Program-made: the position numbers and the translations under genes | The notes under the pieces: generated by a model | Told to the model about the DNA's origin: nothing | Database searches by the model: none | Seen by the model: the letters and a program-made list of their open reading frames with translations, nothing else | Part shown: in pieces, positions 48,355 through 58,551 of the stretch | Layout of the letters: every line of letters starts with the position of its first letter | Position numbering within the stretch: the stretch's first letter is position 1 | Origin: Conoideocrella luteorostrata | Taxonomy: Eukaryota > Ascomycota > Sordariomycetes > Hypocreales > Clavicipitaceae | Direction of reading: 5' to 3' | NCBI GenBank assembly: GCA_032433595.1 | Contig: JASWJB010000061.1 | Location: 1 to 64,000 of the forward strand | DNA: 64,000 nucleotides

Positions 48355-49447
48355 ATGACTCCATCACTTGGCAGTGTATGGGCGGCGACATTTCCTCCAA
48401 AGCCGACCTTTACGGAGAAAGACGTGCCAGACCTCAGCGGAAAGGTGAGAAGGCCTCTTATTTTTGTCCTGGCTTCGCGGCGTGTGTCACATCACGTATA
48501 ACATAAGGCCAGTGAGACTTACTCCTCCTATCTTTCTCCAGATCTATCTTGTCACGGGCGCCAACAGCGGCCTTGGCAAAGAGCTGTCGCGCATGCTCTA
48601 CTCGAAGAACGGTAAAGTTTACGTGACGGCGCGCTCCGCGGCCAAGGCCGATGAGGCGATTCGTGACATCAAGGCCACCGCGCCAGACTCCAAAGGCGCG
48701 CTCGTCCCGCTGGTGTTGGACCTCACCGACTTAAGCACGATCAAAGCGTCGGCGGAAAAGTTCATGGCGGTCGAGTCAAGACTGCATTGCCTGTTCAACA
48801 ATGCCGGATACATGGGACCGGAGAAGATAGTGGAGAGGACACCACAAGGCCACGAGATGCACTTTGGCGTAAACTGCCTCGGCCCCTTCCTCCTCACCAA
48901 GCTGCTGACTCCCACGCTTGTGGCGACGGCCCAGGACAAGGTTACACCGCCCAACTCGGTTCGCGTCATTTTCCTGACCTCATTCGCTGCCGACCTCTTT
49001 GCCGAGAAGGACACTATAGTCGACATGGCGAACTTGGACTTTCATGCCGACAAGGATGCCAAATACCGCTACGGCGCCAGCAAGGCCGGCGACTGGATCT
49101 ACAGCTACGAGCTTTCGAGGCGATACAAGACCCATGGCATCATCGGATTGGGTGTAAACCCTGGGAACCTCAAATCCAGCCTCTTCAGACACCAGAGCTC
49201 TATTTTCAGGCTGTTAACCGGCCCCGTCAACTATCCCGTCATCAACGGGGCCTACTCCGAGCTTTGGGCTGGCTTGTCTCCTGAGGTGACGCTCGAGAAG
49301 GCTGGGGGGCTCATCAATCCATTTGGACGATTCGGTCACGTCCGCCGTGACTGGGAAAAGGCCCTCAAACCCGAGGCCGAAGGGGGAAATGGCACTGCAG
49401 AGAAGTTTTGGGAATGGAGCGAAGCCAAGGTAACCCAATATGCTTGA
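48355..49447 (+). CDS. Short-chain dehydrogenase/reductase
   Basis: Exons 48355-48444 and 48542-49447 (intron GTGAGA...CTCCAG) give 331 residues. A classical SDR fold is evident: TGANSGLG cofactor motif (35-42), NNAG at about 116-119, catalytic Ser177 and YGASK with Tyr207 and Lys211. Its length and the FxxxHxxxxFRLLTGPVNYP C-terminal region fit the retinol-dehydrogenase/WWOX-like fungal group. No signal peptide, so it is cytosolic. In clusters with a reductase-terminated PKS, such SDRs reduce the released aldehyde or a ketone introduced by the P450. That role is inferred from context. The gene appears intact. Confidence 0.9.
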
Positions 49448-50295
49448 CTGAGATTGTCCTTGGGATTTGGTGGCATAAGTATTGGGCATCGCTGCCTTGG
49501 TGAAGTAAGAATCGATACCATAGATTGAATACTATGAACTATTCGCTCCAGTAATGGGCCTTACGTGTTGTTGGTCTCTCGCGTGAATTTCCTTGCCTTG
49601 TCTCTACTGTTTCCCTCACTTGTTGTAATAGAACAAAGGTGTCGAGACCACCTTTACACGCAGCTAACGGTGGAAGACCAATTCCATGTGAGAGATATAA
49701 AGAGAGTAGCCATCCAGCGAAGTTAATAGAACATTAGGGATAAAAAAAAATAATCATATTCACTAATGTAAAGCTGTCTATTTACTTATATCTTATTCAA
49801 GTATCCATTGTACATTTCCATATGCACTCAACACGATACTTTTCCTGACAAAGCCGCAGAATCAATACAAACTGTTAGGCATCGGCGATGCCATGTAGAG
49901 AGCCATACCTTGAGTAACTACACCTGGAGATACGGAGGCTACCAAGGCAACCTCTCTCTCACCTATACCTCTGCCGTTGCACACACAACACGGCGTCGGA
50001 ACAAGAGGACTACCGGCGAATACGGCGATAGTATATAGATGCTCGCCAGTTACCCATTATTTAGAGCGACAAGTTGCCGGTGAGTGGGCTAGCTCTCGAT
50101 CCCTGCCCGCACACCATGAGTGAACAGCCAATAAAATTTGGCACAAGCACCAAAGACCTTTGTCCAAATCTGCGCTGCTCAAATATAAAAACACGCCAAT
50201 GGACTGTGTCAAACACATCCAGTCAGCAGAGAGCTGCTTCCCTCTCTGCGGCCTGGGTGATAACCAAGCACAACACTATCGTCATATATTTGGAA
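49448..50295. other. Intergenic between SDR and trans-ER
   Basis: No supported gene. A region of codirectional spacing that holds the trans-ER promoter. Confidence 0.4.
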
Positions 50296-51663
50296 ATGGC
50301 AACCCCGCGTCTGCAAACGGCCCTTGTCCAGTGCCAGACGAACTTGGGCGCGGATCGTCCGCCTTCAACGTTGATGCTTGTCACGTCCAGCACGGAGCAG
50401 GTTCCGCTCCATCCACCGCCTCACTACGTCCTCGTGCGCGTGCTAGCAGTGGCTCTCAATCCGACTGATCACAAAATGTTAACCCATTTCCCTCAGCCGG
50501 GGCATGGAGCAGGCTGCGACTTTTGCGGCGTCGTCGTGGAGTGTGCTGGCGACGCCGACATGGGCCCCAGCCCTGGCGTCAGAGTCTGCGGAACAGCATT
50601 TCCCTACGCACCCGTCGACGACGTCGATAGCGACAGCGACAACAACAGCCATGGGCGCATGGGTTCATTTGCTGAATTCGTCGTCGTCGACAGCAGACTC
50701 CTGCTGCGAGTGCCCGACCACTGGACGGACCTGCAGGCCGCCGCGCTTGGTGGCGTGGGCTGGTCGACTGTCGCCATGGCCATGTCTTCCAGCGACGCCC
50801 TGGCGCTCCCTGGACTTCCGTCCAAGCCGGCCGAGACAAACGCCCCTGTCCTGGTGTACGGCGGTGGCACGGCGACGGGCTCCATGGCGGCCCAGTTGCT
50901 AAATCTGTACGTCACAAGTTCGGAGTAACTAACTAAACTACTACCCCGTAGTTGGTACGAGCCCAACTAACTGAGCACATCAAGGTCTGGCTACGCCCCC
51001 ATTTGCGTAACCCAGTCGGCCGCCTCCGCAGCCCTTGCTCAGCGTTACGGTGCCGTAGGCATAGCTCGGTGCCACAAAGTCGACTTGGATGACTGCCTGA
51101 GAGCAGTACGCGACCTGAGAGCAGATGGGCCGCCCCTGCGGCACGCCATGGACTGCATCACCAACCAAGAATCGGCATCGCTTTGCTTCGCCGCCCTGGC
51201 TCGCACTGGTGGCCGCTACGCCTGCCTGGAAGCGTTTCCAGAGGTGTGGCGCACGAGGAGGGTGGTCAAGGTCAAGGAGGTCATGGGCTACGAGATGCTG
51301 GGACGTCGGGTAGAGTTGGGCGGTCCCCGCTCGCCCTACAGCCGGGATGTGAGTGAGGCTGCCATGGAGATACGGCGATGTTGGGTGGGGGAAATACAGA
51401 GTCTCTTGGACCGCGACTTGATCCGGGCTCATCCTGTACAGGAGATTACGTGGGAGAGCTGCCCTGTAACGCTGGCCGGGGAGCAGCCAGAAGTGCCAAG
51501 AGAGCCGGGAGAGCCGGGAGAGCTGGGAAAGCCAAGGATGCGCACCTGGCCTCAAGCAGTGACGCATGGCTTGCAGATGCTGATGGCTGGCGGTGTAAGT
51601 GGCCATAAGCTTGTCGTTCGAGTTTCCTCAATTACTGCGCGTGGAGGATCTTTGGGTGGCTGA
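50296..51663 (+). CDS. Trans-acting enoyl reductase (LovC-like)
   Basis: Exons 50296-50906 and 50985-51663 (intron GTACGT...ATCAAG) give 429 residues. A medium-chain dehydrogenase/quinone-oxidoreductase fold: N-terminal catalytic half with VLVRVLAVALNPTDHKML and GHGAGCDFCGVVVE, and an NADPH site VLVYGGGTATGSMAAQ (Gly189-Gly195) of the GGxTATG form typical of LovC-like trans-ERs. No zinc ligands are evident. It is longer than the usual 360-380 residues; part of the excess is a PxEPGEPGE-type insert near residue 380 and a poly-Asp/Asn loop near 115. It should supply the enoyl reduction missing from the PKS, whose own ER lacks the cofactor motif. The start ATG at 50296 gives the canonical N-terminus (MATPRLQTALVQ). 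Confidence 0.9.
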
Positions 51664-51924
51664 CCCTGCTGCTCGAGTAACACACAGGGTACTTTTGCGG
51701 TGAGGGTTGTGGTGGACATGCATGCAACACGTACGGAGCTATGGAAGACTGGCCAAGGTACCAACAACAGCACCTTTGACTGCGGGGAGCAGCCCCCGAC
51801 GGAGCGCCCAGATAGCTCATTGATTTCATCCACTTTCTAGCAACTATTGATCCAAATTCCAAGAGGAAGATCAGCCAACATCACCCTCGACACACAAGAC
51901 AAGAACTATTTGCCCCCTCCCAAA

Positions 51925-52877
51925 ATGCCCACTGTAAACAACTGGTTCGTTCGGTTCCTCGAGAACTACGTCTACGCCATGCCCGAACCGCCGCCACGCA
52001 AGCGGACCAAGCCCATGGAGGTGCTGTGCGTCGGCCTGCCTCGCTCAGGCACCGAGTCGCTCCAGCACGCCCTCTTGAGGCTGGGTTACGATCACACGTT
52101 CCACGGATGGGACATCATCTATGAGCAGCCTAACTACTGCCAGTAATGGGTCAGACTTTGTCGCAGGAAGTAAGACTAGTAATGTCGCCGTGCTGTCGTA
52201 GCCACATTAAGCGCGCCAGGGGGGAAGGGCTAACTTGCGACTTCGCACTTGGCAGATGGTTCGGGCCGCTTGACGGCAATACCACATTCACGGCGGACGA
52301 TTTCGATCCTCTCATAGGCCACTCCGTTGCCGTCACCGACGCGGCCGGATCTGTCTTCGCCGCAGAGCTCATCGCCGCCTATCCAGAGGCCAAAGTAGTG
52401 CTCAACTATCGCAAAGACCTGGACGCTTGGCATCGGAGCGCCACAACGACGCTTATGCGCTCCAACGGCCATTGGCCGCTTTTTATGCTCTCGTGCTTGA
52501 GCCGTGAGTGTTTCTGGGCCTGGCATGTCTTTGTGCGCTTTATGTGGCCCGGCTTGTTTCGCGCTCTGGACGGTAACATCGAGACGGGCATGGCCAGGAA
52601 TGGGAAGTGGGTGTATAAAGAACATGTTAACATGATCCGCGGGCTTGTGCCATCCGAGCGGCTACTAGAGTGGACCGTCGAGGACGGGTGAGAGCCCCTA
52701 TGTAAGTTTCTGGGCCGGCCTGTCCCCGACGAGCCTTTCCCGCACGTAAACGCTGCTGCAGGATGGGCCGGCCAGGAGATGAAGCTAGGCAAGAGGTACA
52801 TTATGGGAGCGGCCCAGAATATCGCCATTTTCGCCGTGGTTGCTGTGGGAATTTGGGCCGCGTGCAAGTATTCCTGA
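51925..52877 (+). pseudogene. Sulfotransferase-like P-loop protein with two in-frame stops
   Basis: The ATG at 51925 opens a P-loop protein: VLCVGLPRSGTESLQHALL (the phosphate-binding loop of sulfotransferase_4-like proteins). After an intron (52175-52254 by the conserved reading) come GHSVAVTDAAGSVFAAEL, YPEAKVVLNYRKDLDAWH, WVYKEHVNMIRGLVP and a C-terminal TM. Two codons interrupt the conserved frame: TAA at 52144-52146, where relatives read on (Q-WVRLCRRKWFG), and TGA at 52689-52691, where relatives have Trp (EDG-W-EPLCKFLG). Both could arise from one C-to-T or G-to-A change. The rest, to the TGA at 52875-52877, is well conserved, so inactivation is recent. An alternative donor (GTAATG at 52143) could skip the first stop, but not the second. 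The family function is unknown; many sit in metabolite clusters. Confidence 0.8.
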
Positions 52878-53077
52878 AGCCTACTGCTCCGCCGGGGCTC
52901 GCCGCTGTCGGTGACAATAGCATTTTTCCACGATAGAAACGGCCTAAACAGCGATTATCCAATTTCCTTTGGAGAGCTCATTCTCTATTATGAGGAGCAT
53001 GTCGCTTGCGTATGAGCATGTAATGTAGTAAAGGTTCCGTCCCCTCGCTCTAGCTTTGACCGACATATCACCTAGCT

Positions 53078-53269
53078 ATGTATTGGCTAAGCGTACAATC
53101 AGTAGTAACTGTGTTCGCCCTTGTCTCAGTGGTGTCCGCCGTTATCGCGCACTTATGGCAAGCTAAACGTGATCTCTGGGTAAAGAGAAAGGGCGGCTCA
53201 AATGGTTACATCGTAGCTACTTTGCAAAATGTACCTATCTTTCTTAAAATATCCCCATACAAAAGTTGA
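53078..53269 (+). CDS. Short hypothetical single-TM protein
   Basis: A 63-codon frame starting at an ATG, with one hydrophobic segment (VVTVFALVSVVSAVIAHLW) followed by a basic stretch. It resembles the anchor exon of a P450 or transferase, but no continuing domain was found downstream. It may be a relic or chance frame. Confidence 0.2.
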   Translation: MYWLSVQSVVTVFALVSVVSAVIAHLWQAKRDLWVKRKGGSNGYIVATLQNVPIFLKISPYKS

Positions 53270-53714
53270 CCGCCAAAAGATTCACCAAGTAAGAATGGAA
53301 CCGTGACTTGACGTCTCTTCCCTAGATGCAGCTGATATGAAGCCAATCGTATTAAGATCAGACAATTCCATCATGCAGCACCTAGCCAACCCGTCACAGC
53401 TTCATCAGATTAGGGTAACACTTTTAGGTCATTACGCTTTCAAAGTGGTATTTTCTTCTTTGCACCGTTCAGCGTCCTGCTGGTCTTATAGGTTGGATCC
53501 AGCTCTAGGGATCCAACCCGACACACATGCAAACGGAATGCCAACTCTTGGTGAGGACAGAATGAATTGTTCGTTGCTTTACGTTACACTGCGGGAGATT
53601 CCACACTTGCAAAAAGACTCGTCGACATGCGCTAGTCGACTGACCAGCTACATCATCAGCCAAAAGGTATGACGCCTCGACATGAAATAATCTTGATACT
53701 ACGGCTTCTTGTTT

Positions 53715-54231
53715 TTACACGATGATAATTTCCTTATCCTTGCATAATTCTTCGCCAGTCGTGATCCACGTTAGCCACGACGGTTTATCACCCTCGTCGT
53801 TGCGCCACGGCTCTGGAGGCTCGCTATCTGTTCCGCCGTCCGCGTGCTCGGTCGGTCCTCTCCATCTTCGGGAAACAGACCCGACAGAATGGCGATGCCG
53901 ATCCTTCGAAATACGTTGCGCTCCTTGTCGACCGACTGGAGAAGTAGCTGGATGTGGACCGGCGGCCGGCATTCGGCCACAGGGGATATCCATAGCCCTC
54001 ATAAAGCGGACCCTTGGGGATCGCCAGCACGTCCATGGAGTAATAACGGTCGAGGAACTCGGGTTCCCGGTCAAAAGAAAAGGACCTTGCGCGTATCAAA
54101 ATATCGTCGAATAAAAGGTTCATAGGGCCATAACTCGAGGAATCGCGGGTGAAACGGTGGTTTCTTGCGCAATCGAGTCCTGACCACCAATTTCCCGCCG
54201 AGTCAAGAGGTGAGTCGTCCGGGGACACCAA
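53715..54231 (-). pseudogene. Relic of a larger protein, possibly HET-type
   Basis: On the minus strand, frames run NWWSGLDCARNHRFTR..., then REPEFLDRYYSMDVLAIPKGPLYEGYGYPLWPN (about 54020-54120). A frame change follows into RPPVHIQLLLQSVDKERNVFRRIGIAIL (about 53870-53950) and a final WLTWITTGEELCKDKEIIIV end at 53715-53775. The order and the C-terminal FRRIG and EIIIV marks recall fungal HET-domain proteins, but no N-terminal HET domain is present. The identification is weak. Confidence 0.3.
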
Positions 54232-54252
54232 AGTCGAGCCGGTACCTTGGCG

Positions 54253-54337
54253 GCAGACCCCGTGGGGTTACACCCAGTGTAATGTAGCGATTTGTAAAAA
54301 ACGGGGTTGCTTTGACTTCTATCATGGTGGAAAATAG
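54253..54337 (+). mobile_element. piggyBac-like transposase C-terminal fragment (left copy)
   Basis: The plus strand encodes the Cys-rich end typical of piggyBac transposases (YTQCNVAICKKRGCFDFYH) up to a TAG. The sequence beyond, to about 54500 (CGGTACATTTGAGCAGGCTC), matches the reverse complement of 56150-56240. It is thus an inverted copy of the 3' end of the element at 56236-56710. Confidence 0.75.
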
Positions 54338-54500
54338 GTGGTTAACTAAGTACCTTTAATATTACACGTTTATTGGTCGACATCCCTCTCGGTACATTTG
54401 AGGAGGCTTATCGGAATCTAGGTGTTGGAATAAGCATACGAGCAACCACGTGGCCACCCTGTCGGTACATTTGAGCAGGCTCTCCGAAACAAATGAGCTA
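54338..54500. repeat. Inverted copy of piggyBac-like 3' end
   Basis: Blocks such as GTCGGTACATTTGAGCAGGC and TCCGAAACAAATGAGCT recur in reverse complement at about 56170-56225, on the other side of the OMP decarboxylase gene. Confidence 0.75.
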
Positions 54501-54699
54501 AGGGACTGATATCCCTATAGTTAAATGGGTGTGCGCGAGACCTCCCACACACTATCTACGGCACTGATATTCTCATCTCGTTAGTAGATATTGTTACAAG
54601 TGAGCAGCTATGGAAGTCGGGTCTCTAAGGCAGTGGAAAAAATGTCCTTGATTTCAATCTAATTGACGGGAATTCGACTACTATTTATCTCTGCGATAT

Positions 54700-54900
54700 T
54701 CCTTCTTTCGTGCATTTATTCCATTCCATTGATTCTGACGATATCGTAGGTTTCCGGCGATATCGTCCGTTTCCGGTGATGTTGAATTCCTCGTGCGGGC
54801 GGCATTCGTCGGCATCGTTCAATTCCGACGATATTGAATGCTTCCGGTAATGTTGAATGATTCCGGTCGCATCGTGCGTTTTCGGTGATGTTGAGTGCAT
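54700..54900. repeat. Degenerate minisatellite, ~19-20 bp unit
   Basis: About eight to ten imperfect copies of a unit close to TTCCGGTGATGTTGAATGC (for example at 54773, 54822, 54842, 54865, 54880). It lies immediately 3' of the OMP decarboxylase gene and may affect its terminator. Confidence 0.7.
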
Positions 54901-54968
54901 CGTGCATTGGTTGTGAGGAACGTTTCTTGTGCCATCGTCTCAACAAACATCTGTCACCTCATCCGAAG

Positions 54969-55866
54969 CTAAAGATTCACATTTCCAACTCGCTCCATAT
55001 AAGCATCCCAACCTTCATCTCTATATCTTTTGGCAGCAACAACCGAATCTTTAGAGGCATAGATGCCTCGACCAGCAATGATGAAGTCAGCGCCGCGGCG
55101 AACAGCTTCGGCAGGAGTTTGGTACTGCTGGCCAAGGGTATCTCCGCGACTCTCTATATTTATCCCCGTAGTAAATATCACAAAGTCCTCGTGAGAGCTG
55201 GTTCTCTGAGAGTGGTCAGCAGTGAGAGCACGAGTAGCCACGAATCCGAAAGTGGATTCGGGGAAACTTCGAGCCAAATCAACACACTGGCTGGTATATG
55301 CGCCAGTCGCCAAACTTCCCCGGGATGTCATCTCGGCAAGAAGTAGGAAGCCGCGCTGGCCGCGGAAGGGGAAATCAGGACTTGTCACAGTTTGCGTAAG
55401 AGCATCGACGATTCCGTCCCCGCCGAGTACACTAAGGTTCACAATATCAGCCCATTCAGAGATTCGAAGTGCTCCGCTGTGATACTGCTTCTGGACTGTG
55501 TTGCCGATGTCGATGAGCTTTCGATCTTCAAATATCATGAAGTTGTGCTTCTTTGCCAAAGACTTTAAACCCTGGATCGTAGCGTCGCTGAAGTCTCTCA
55601 CGATATCGACGTGGGTCTTAAATACTGCGATGTATGGACCAAGGTCTGTCGATTCTAAGTTAGTCTTAGGATAGCAGCGGAATTTCATGTCTGTCTCGAT
55701 TAAACTTGCCATCTGCACACTTAAGCAAGCTCTCTGTGTCCTCAATATCAGCGGATACAACCAAGTTGGACCTCTTGGATTCGGCGATATTGAACAGTTT
55801 TCTTGCGACAGGATGCTGATGCTCTTCACCCCGCTGAGCGTACGATTTGGTGGACTGAGATGCCAT
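54969..55866 (-). CDS. pyrG-like: Orotidine-5'-phosphate decarboxylase (compact, pyrG/URA3-type)
   Basis: Exons 55710-55866 and 54969-55645 give 277 residues. The intron (64 bp) has a GC donor (G|GCAAGT), a CTAAC branch site and a CAG acceptor, so it is a GC-AG intron; no GT donor keeps the frame. Catalytic tetrad: Lys62 in KTHVD, and Asp93, Lys95 and Asp98 in [11 protein letters not shown]. The usual Phe after the catalytic Lys is Leu here. The phosphate and C-terminal blocks GQQYQTP and [12 protein letters not shown] are intact. It converts OMP to UMP, the last step of de novo UMP synthesis, in the cytosol. The length is that of the compact Aspergillus/yeast type; the pyr4-type enzymes of many Sordariomycetes carry a roughly 100-residue insert. 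It is enclosed by inverted transposon fragments. Whether it is the only copy in the genome cannot be seen. Confidence 0.92.
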
Positions 55867-56235
55867 AGTGTGTTCTTTCACAGGACTCGCATTCGAGGGT
55901 CTGATTGGATGGTACAGGTTGGCAGAGATAGATTCAACTTGATGATGATTCCACTGAGGGAGCACCCTCTGCTTCTTAAGGGCAACGGGCGCACGCTCCA
56001 CACTGGCAGGAGCGCCGACTACGTAATCTAATGACCATCTCTTCCAGCGACACCCTGGCGCTCCATGGACTTCCGTCACTAGAAGTCCCCATGAAAAAAA
56101 GTGGCAAAAGTGGGAAAAGTGGGCCCGCGATACATTTGACCAGGCTTACGGGAATCTAGGAGATAATGATATCAGTCACTCAGCTCATTTGTTTCGGAGA
56201 GCCTGCTCAAATGTACCGACAGGGACGTCGGTCGC
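55867..56235. other. Upstream region of OMP decarboxylase with transposon end
   Basis: The first 200 bp should hold the promoter. At 56070-56130 a block (AAGTCCCCATGAAAAAAAGTGG..., GATACATTTGACCAGGC) recurs at 56880-56960 and 23430-23500, and probably marks one end of a piggyBac-like element only about 200 bp before the start codon. Confidence 0.5.
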
Positions 56236-56995
56236 CACCTATTTTCCACTATGATAGAAGTCAGAGCGACCCGGCTTTTTACAAATCGCTACGTTGCACT
56301 GGTCACAACCCCACCTAGTCTGCACCCGGTTGAGGGCATTATTGCCTACGGGGCGCGAGAGCACACTTCGAGCCCTCGTATCAGCATGACGAATGCCCTG
56401 ACAAGCTAGGCAAATTACCGTTTTGCCTAGATTGACATGATTATGCTGTGATAGCTCAGTAAATTCGTCGCTAGCTCGGAACAGCTTCCTGGAGCCCGCC
56501 GGCTTTGCGTAAGCAGCGCACAACGCATGAATTAACGCTTGCCGCCACAGAAGCTGTGTACCGTAGGCCTTCCAATTAGGCTGCCCACGAAGCTGAAGAA
56601 TATACGTATTAATGAGGGCAACCTCCAGGAGGTAGGTCCACGATAATGCCGCTGTGCTACCCCTACGAAATCTCTGTTGATACCCCGCAGGTGCTATCGG
56701 CTGCCTACTCGCGTAAGCTATCTACTTCGTCAATAATTAAAGCCTCTCCATTGAATGTGGCGATTTGAGCCTCTTCGCCGGGCTCGTCAAGCCGCTCCAG
56801 AGGGTTACTATGGTGTTCTGGCGGCTTGGAATCCATCGGTAGTATCACGAAACGCGTTGTATGGTGTGCTAGGTTTTGGTCGGTTACGCGGGTCACTCCG
56901 GAGCAGAAGTCCCCAGGAAAAAAAGGGGCAAAAGTGGGAAAAGCAGGTCCACGATACATCTCTCCGGAATCTAGACTAGTGTAGATATGGGGCAA
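56236..56995 (-). mobile_element. piggyBac-like transposase relic (right copy)
   Basis: From about 56710 down to 56239 the minus strand is open for about 155 codons. It encodes the C-terminal part of a DDE_Tnp_1_7 (piggyBac) transposase: AYASRQPIAPAGYQQRFRR (the region after the conserved ADQ block), WTYLLEVALINTYILQ, and the terminal Cys cluster ICLACQGIRH ... CDQCNVAICKK ... DFYH. Upstream (56710-56995) another piece (DSKPPEHHSNPLERLDEPGEE) is in a different frame. The catalytic Asp region was not recognised. It is degenerate and non-autonomous. Confidence 0.78.
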
Positions 56996-57140
56996 CTTGA
57001 AGATATGGATAAAGAATTTTGCTCTCTCGCGTTGTTGTGTGGGTTTTTAAGCTGCCACATAATTGATCGTATGATACTGGCGGATCATTACCACTCTCAT
57101 ATTTGCCCGCAGTGCCCTGTATGCTTAGAAGCAAAGAGCT

Positions 57141-58096
57141 GTGTGTCGCACGATGAGGTCACGAGTTGGCTCAAATTTTCGTGTTTGTTGAGTAACTCAA
57201 CACGCAGTAGCGGATTTTTGATCATGCAGTACGAGCTAAGCCTGAAGCAGCGCAAGTACCTCACCACATATTTTAGTATGCAAAGTGACTTTGCATACTT
57301 CAGGCATTACTTTTCACTTATTTCAAGTGCACACAACGAGTGATAAGGCGATTTTTGGCCTCTTCTAACAAGGCAGAGCTTCTATTGAGATGTGTAATAG
57401 GGCCATGACGCAGTCTGGTCAGAGCCCGTGCCCTGATTTGCCTGAGAAGCTAGGGTACTTTGTTCCGCTGTGATAATTATATGTAAACTGAGTTGCCTAA
57501 GCTGTTGAGTGAAAAGGCCAGTTATCTTGAGCCATATAAGGGGATTTAGCCGGCCCAGATGCCACAAAAGGAGCAGGTCAACGATAATTTTCTCGTGCGG
57601 ATTATAGAGTATTTAGGCTCGAAAGGGGCAATTTGACTTATGTGATGAGGTCCTGTATTTGCTTTGATTGTTAGCCCACTTGCGATAATGACCACTTTGC
57701 CGGCATTGTAGCCTCACGAAGCTCGTGATAGTTGTGCGTGGATTGCGTTACTTGCAGCCAATATTGTACACGAAACCCTCAAGGCGTTGATGATCTTGAA
57801 GAGCAGTAATAGTATCTCCAATTTGCTGATATCCGCACTTAATGTGAGATATTAGCACGATGTACGACGTTGGGGGCGTTTCTGAAGTCATTGCTAGAGC
57901 CAACATCACGATATTGTGTGCAACAAGACCGAAATCGCGATGTTGGTGGAGAAAGGGGTCGATCATGTGGCGGGAAAATAATGAAAGGGAACGCACCAAA
58001 ATATGCAAAGTCACTTTGTGTGATCAAAAATCCGCTGCTGCCTGTTGAGTTACTCGTGTTTGTTGGCTTGTGCGACGCACCACTCTCCTGCTGGCA
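57141..58096. mobile_element. Element with inverted arms (unknown type)
   Basis: The left arm (57141-57225, GTGTGTCGCAC ... GAGTAACTCAACACGCAG ... CGGATTTTTGATCA) is repeated in reverse complement at 58020-58080. A further shared block, AAAGTGACTTTGCATA, occurs at 57287-57302 and 57998-58018. The interior of about 800 bp has only broken frames. It lies beside the piggyBac relic and may be nested with it. Confidence 0.6.
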
Positions 58097-58551
58097 ATTC
58101 GCAACCAGAAAAAATGGGGCATTACCTGAGAAGCTCCACCAGTCGACGCAGTCTTCTCGTATGCCTCAGACGACACTCGCTAAAGTAAGTCGATAATTGG
58201 TCGGCCAATAAATCCAGGCATGATTGTATTCTATGCACTACGATCGAAATACGAGTGTTCATTGCAAAAACTAAAGAATCCGAGACAGAAGCCATGGCAA
58301 TCGAGTGTCGGAGTAATCGCTCAAGCGCGTGATAAGTTCACGTGCCCTCCTTTGTTAGCATCTTATTATACTGTACTGTTAGAGCATTTCTTTGCATTCT
58401 CTTCTTAGACAATCAGGCATCATTGAACACAGACCCTTTCATCTAGCGCAACATTGGTACCGATACCAGTTCCCTCTGTGCTTCCTACACCAAGACCGGC
58501 TGGCTGGACCCCTCCGCGGCATCATCCAACACATCTTGACAGGATCGTGTC

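Noticed and set aside
53337..53672. A 111-codon plus-strand frame
   Set aside because: No motif, no convincing introns, and it lies in degenerate sequence between relics.
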